Positions 60,201 to 64,000 of a stretch of 64,000 bases of DNA are shown here, in pieces. Position 1 is the stretch's first letter, and every line of letters starts with the position of its first letter. The translations under genes and the position numbers were made by a program. The notes below the pieces were generated by a model that searched no databases, had not been told where the DNA came from, and was given only the letters and a program-made list of their open reading frames with translations. Source of the DNA: Trichostrongylus colubriformis (Eukaryota; Nematoda; Chromadorea; Rhabditida; Trichostrongylidae); NCBI GenBank assembly GCA_963978905.1, contig OZ022256.1:49524001-49588000 (forward strand). The letters run 5' to 3'.

Positions 60201-62765
60201 CCAATTTCTGACGCTCAACGAACCATCTAGCCTGATTTGACACCGGTTTCAAGTTTCATGTATGAGCCTCTATAAGATGGAAAGGGCAGTTCTGAAGGCT
60301 AATCATGCACAGATGGGCCTTCTTTGTATTCTTTCGCGGCGAGAGATATGGCAGGAGCTCCATAACCCACGGCATTACTTATGATACACAATTTGTCGAA
60401 GAAGGAGCAGCTCAAAAAGAAGCTAATCGCGAAATTATATCATTAAAAGGAACCATGCGACGATTTTTCTATGCATAGTTAGCAATACCTTTTTGAACTG
60501 GTTACCTAACAATCAGATTTACCATGAGCAAGAAACAGCTGGACAATTCATTAAGACACATTCATTGTGAGTAATTAAGTGTTAGCATACAACTAATAAA
60601 GCAAGAAATACCTGCAACTGCTGCAAATTCAGTCCGAAAACCCCAGATTTGTATTGATGTGGATAGAGCTTAGCCGTAGTATTCAAACTTATTTGCTCGA
60701 GGGCTGCAATCAGGTAACATTAACTTCCGCTACATTACCCACATGAGAGAAGTGTGGTTGGAGAGACCGCGAGTAGTGTATCCGTGGAAGGTACCACGGG
60801 TACTACGTGCAATCAGCTTCCAGCCGTATTGTTGCCAATGGTTACGAACTATCCAATAGAAACCTATTTAGTTGGTAACCCATTGCCAGCTGACAGCCAA
60901 GCGGAGCAAATGGAGGACTTCACAAAGCCTAGATGTTTTTTCCATACTACATACCTTTTTCTACTACTCCACAAACAAATAGTCATCCGGAAATGAAGAT
61001 GCCTTTGCTAGTAGAAACAGATGATCTATAAAATTACTTAGAGAGCAACTAAGTTGGTCGGAACAGAAACCTATCACCATTTTTATTATGATAAATGCGG
61101 AAGTAGTGTCGTTATGAATGACGCTGCTCACACTAGCATGATCACGAAAATTGTTCGAGGCGCGGCCAGGCTAACTGAAGCCCTCCCCCCATATCACAAG
61201 GATTAGATAGGTACAAGTCACACAGAGGAAGAACACTGACTTGAATCCCGGCGAGCCATTGTCATGGACACACTGATTTGGTTGCCAAATATAATATAGT
61301 TATGGAATGCGTGGTGCATCTAGAAAGGTATCGATCAACCCTGAATGCTTTACCCTATGTGCATCCATACCCAACTTTACGGCTGGAAATGAGGGTTTGC
61401 GTTGGGCTCGGTTTGGGCTGGTACTTCCTTCACATCAGATTGTGGGTCAAAAACTACTATTTCCATTGCAAAGATAGGTGCTATCGCAGTGGGGGGGGGG
61501 ACATCCCATTATGGACATTGTTTTTCCCTAAGCCTAGAAAGAAACGAAACCTCCTCTTTATTCCACTGAGGCTCAACCACAAAAAAAAAACAAGATGTGC
61601 AGCATTTTATAAGATGCCCCCCACCCCCTCATTGCGACAGCACCCTATGACACTTATGCCTTTGCCTGAAATTGATCTTTTCGGAGGGCCTTAGGTGAGA
61701 TATGAAGATATGTGAAGCTGTGCAATGGACAGCATGCCCGAAAAGCAAAAATTGACCTTTAGTCTCGCTAAACGACAATGACACTTGTCTATAACTCAAC
61801 ACCCATGTAACTTCGAGCTTACGCTGAAAGCAGCAGTCAAAAGAGCTATAAGTCAAGATATTGGAAACAGTCAGCTTCTAGAGCTGTTTTTCTACCAATA
61901 ATTGGCAATAAATTACATTCAGTGGAAGAAAACCTCCTTGCTAACTGCCTCGAAGGAACGATCACTAGGATGGCAAAATGTACAACTTCAAATTGCCGAC
62001 AAGTTACTACTATTAAGGTAGAAATAGACCAGTAGTGGATGTTGACTATCTACTAAAACTTACGTTAATAACGCGCTATGCGATTACCCTCCAACCGCAT
62101 GTTTATCTATGTAAATTGTGATAGTGGCAAATTTTCGAGACCATGCTTTAACCACTTATAGAACATTAGGGGTACACTATGGTGTCCTAGGCAAGTCGCT
62201 GTCTCTCCGAATCTAAGTTACAAGTGCAATCTTACAAATCATTTTCATAAAAAAGCAACTATACTCACCTCGATAACGCCGCTCACAGAGCCCTATGTCG
62301 AGGCTGGATGGGTCAGTTTTAAACTGCCGTTCTAATTCTTTAGCAAGGAAGACAGCCAAATCCCTAAAGGTACTGTATATGTAATGAAAAGTGAGGAAGT
62401 CCTACTGGAATGCGCCATGCATTCAACTTCCATGAGAGATCGTGAGGGATTGCGAATATTGCAAATTATGGCCAGCCATTGTGCAAATTAGTGTTTTCAC
62501 ACTTCGGACACGTTCAGTGCCAATTATTCAGCTTCGACAGGTATTAGGAGCTAATCACATGCATCGTACAATTAGCAATTCAGCATTAACCGCTTCATCT
62601 TCCCCAGATATGTCTTAGACAGACGGAACGAGAGAAAAAAAAGAAGAAGAAACATTTCTAGGAACTACTTTTAGCTGGTAGTCCTTACCTTTCTGGGCCC
62701 TTGAACTCGTCCTTAGGCCATTTTGTGATCAAGCGCACATATTGTTTGTATAGATATTTGGACAT
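57275..62765 (-). CDS. uqcc2: UQCC2/Cbp6-like complex III assembly factor, 4 exons
   Basis: In other animals UQCC2 is a small mitochondrial protein that assists synthesis and assembly of cytochrome b in respiratory complex III. Exons: 62689-62765, 62269-62363, 60612-60703, 57275-57394; all GT-AG and phase-consistent, 127 aa against 126 in human UQCC2. The N-terminus has YLYKQYVRLITKWPKDE and FKGPERDLAVFLAKEL (like the human YRRFLKLCEEWPVDE...GRDL pattern), then CERRYRALEQI, a YPHQYKSGVFGLNL block and a basic C-terminus (GLFKRIWKAIFPSKP). The start ATG lies seven bases after a TTTTCAG acceptor, suggesting SL trans-splicing or a 5' UTR intron. The last exon is 3.2 kb away; its assignment rests on phase, length and the W/K pattern. 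A 45-codon membrane-type frame at about 57614-57750 in the last intron is unexplained. Confidence 0.8.
59041..59160 (-). pseudogene. mariner transposase relic in the last UQCC2 intron
   Basis: The minus strand reads EWKVVLHPPYSPDLAPSDY followed by HLF, the segment around the third catalytic Asp of mariner enzymes (Asp retained). No TIRs are visible within about 300 bp, and the following frame is degenerate. Confidence 0.75.
61477..61644. mobile_element. hAT-like MITE in UQCC2 intron 2
   Basis: The ends GGTGCTATCGCAGTGGGGG and the complement of CCCTCATTGCGACAGCACC are inverted. It is the third copy of the family at 42904-43064 and 44193-44397. The target repeat is no longer recognisable. Confidence 0.8.
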
Positions 62766-63935
62766 GTAAACCCTGAAAAGAACAAAGAGTTAATTTCCGC
62801 AGAATAAATAAAAAAGAAAAAAAGTGGTCAAAACATGAAAGTATAAAACAGGGCTATGAGATCCCACAATGAAGGTATAAAAATCCATCGCAGTCACATA
62901 AAAGGTTTCATCTCAGATTAAGGTGTGAACAAACAACGAAATCGACAAACGCAACAATAACAACTGTGCATATGGAGAACCGAAAGACGTCTACTTGACA
63001 TAACACAAAGAAACAAGGAAGCGAGTGGATGAGGAGCTCAATGGATGCCCCTAGTTGAAAATAGGAAAGAACACAATTATCTGATTGGATACGTGAAATA
63101 ATAAAATATAAATTTTATGTTTCGATTTTCTGAAGTTTGTAGAAAAAAATAAGGATATAATAAGTGGATAGTAGCTCAATCATACAGACCAAATGAAGAA
63201 AACAGCAAACAACAAAAACATTCAGGAATCAATAAGTTGTAAGAAGTTATAAAAAATACCAAATTTATCAAGTTTGAATATAGCTAAAAGATCACGTAAG
63301 TGGCCCACATACATGACCAGAGACCGCAGAGAAGAGAACAAAGGCGGAAGCTTGTTTGAGTAAATATCCAGAGGGCATAGAGAAATATGAAAAGGAGAAC
63401 CCCGAACGATGAGGGAAGAATGATTCGATACTGACTGACCCTGCTAATTGACACCTCACTAATTACTGCGGGTTCCACACCATTTCGCCACACAGGTGCA
63501 CCAGGAAAGAGGCATAGGGTCCAGATCCAGTGAGCAAAATAATCGTGACAGTTTTCTGTCGTGCCCTCAGCCAGCATCACCTAACCGCCACTGAACTTAT
63601 TCCTCTCATTTAAGCAGAGTGGTTGCGATAATTCTAAGCTAAGAACAAAATAAAAAGTGGTTGAGAAACCTCCGCTGAGATGAAAAAGGTCCACAACTGA
63701 TGCAGTCAGCATACAACAACAACTCCAAGGTCTTTCATCATTTCGCACTTTGCAGTACCGCCCCACTATGTACTAGAGATGGACCTCCGGCGCTGGTGCG
63801 TCGGTCAACAAACGAATTTCCCGACCAACTTGACCCGTGCACAAATCAGACGACTGCTCACGAATAAATAGAGGAGCTTTGCTTGTAAAACGGTTCAGAA
63901 TGTCATCATCACAGTGCAAGCCCTGTGAGATCAAA
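62766..63935. other. Upstream region of the UQCC2-like gene
   Basis: The stretch is AT-rich. Minus-strand frames at 63284-63580 and 63581-63766 contain hydrophobic runs but no recognised domain or splice structure. Confidence 0.4.
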
Positions 63936-64000
63936 CTATTCTGACTCGTCGTCACTATCCAATGGCGGCGGTGCATTCACTTTCAACATTGCCATCTGAC
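63936..64000 (-). CDS. Possible C-terminal exon of a gene leaving the window
   Basis: The minus-strand frame ends LKVNAPPPLDSDDESE then TAG at 63936, an acidic tail of the kind seen at protein C-termini. The frame is open to the window edge, so it is partial. The family is unknown. Confidence 0.25.
   Translation of the reverse strand, partial: QMAMLKVNAPPPLDSDDESE

Noticed and set aside
60361..60480. Alternative last exon for the UQCC2-like gene
   Set aside because: The acceptor-preceded frame stops after 15 low-complexity leucine-rich codons and does not fit the family; 57275-57394 fits phase and length.

Overview
The window is eukaryotic and looks like a clade V (rhabditid/strongylid, hookworm-type) nematode. 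The reasons are multi-exon genes with short GT-AG introns and TTTCAG-type acceptors, a C. elegans-like selenocysteine thioredoxin reductase, and a very high load of Tc1/mariner-type and MITE-type repeats. The species name is not readable from the sequence; the clade assignment is inference.

Three conserved host genes can be rebuilt exon by exon, all on the minus strand. (1) Adenosine deaminase (11 exons, 373 aa, 16366-26992). Its introns hold a 1.34 kb foldback element, several MITEs and a nested transposon-in-transposon insertion. (2) Thioredoxin reductase TRXR-1 type (15 exons, 624 aa, 39347-43288). It ends in Gly-Cys-Sec-Gly with an in-frame TGA, and a candidate SECIS element lies about 150 nt downstream. 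Its N-terminus appears to be a glutaredoxin-like domain without the CxxC. (3) A UQCC2/Cbp6-like complex III assembly factor (4 exons, 127 aa, 57275-62765). A short two-exon gene on the plus strand (14717-15293) is predicted to encode a 48-aa secreted peptide. Several other single exons are suggested but not assigned.

The rest is mostly mobile DNA. 4-14 kb: mariner relics, a Tc1-like TIR element, an inverted pair of a 0.73 kb TIR family, and a 1.37 kb near-perfect palindrome built of about 165-bp modules. 18.5-23.4 kb: a deleted mariner-like element split by a BEL/Pao-type LTR retrotransposon with identical 243-bp LTRs and a 5-bp target duplication. 24.9-26.2 kb: a second copy of the palindrome. 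27-37 kb: two ~0.9 kb TIR elements of one family, tRNA-derived SINE-like copies, a GC-rich palindrome and a degenerate repeat array. 43.6-45 kb: a GC-rich TIR element carrying exon-like reading frames. 47-56 kb: MITEs, a 95-bp duplication, a 1.54 kb foldback element with the same reading frame in both arms, and another foldback. 57-62 kb: MITEs and a mariner relic around the UQCC2-like gene.

The host genes are functionally unrelated (purine salvage, redox, mitochondrial assembly); no operon is evident. The most noteworthy items are the selenoprotein with its SECIS, the modular foldback family, the nested insertion inside the ADA intron, and the exon-carrying GC-rich TIR element.
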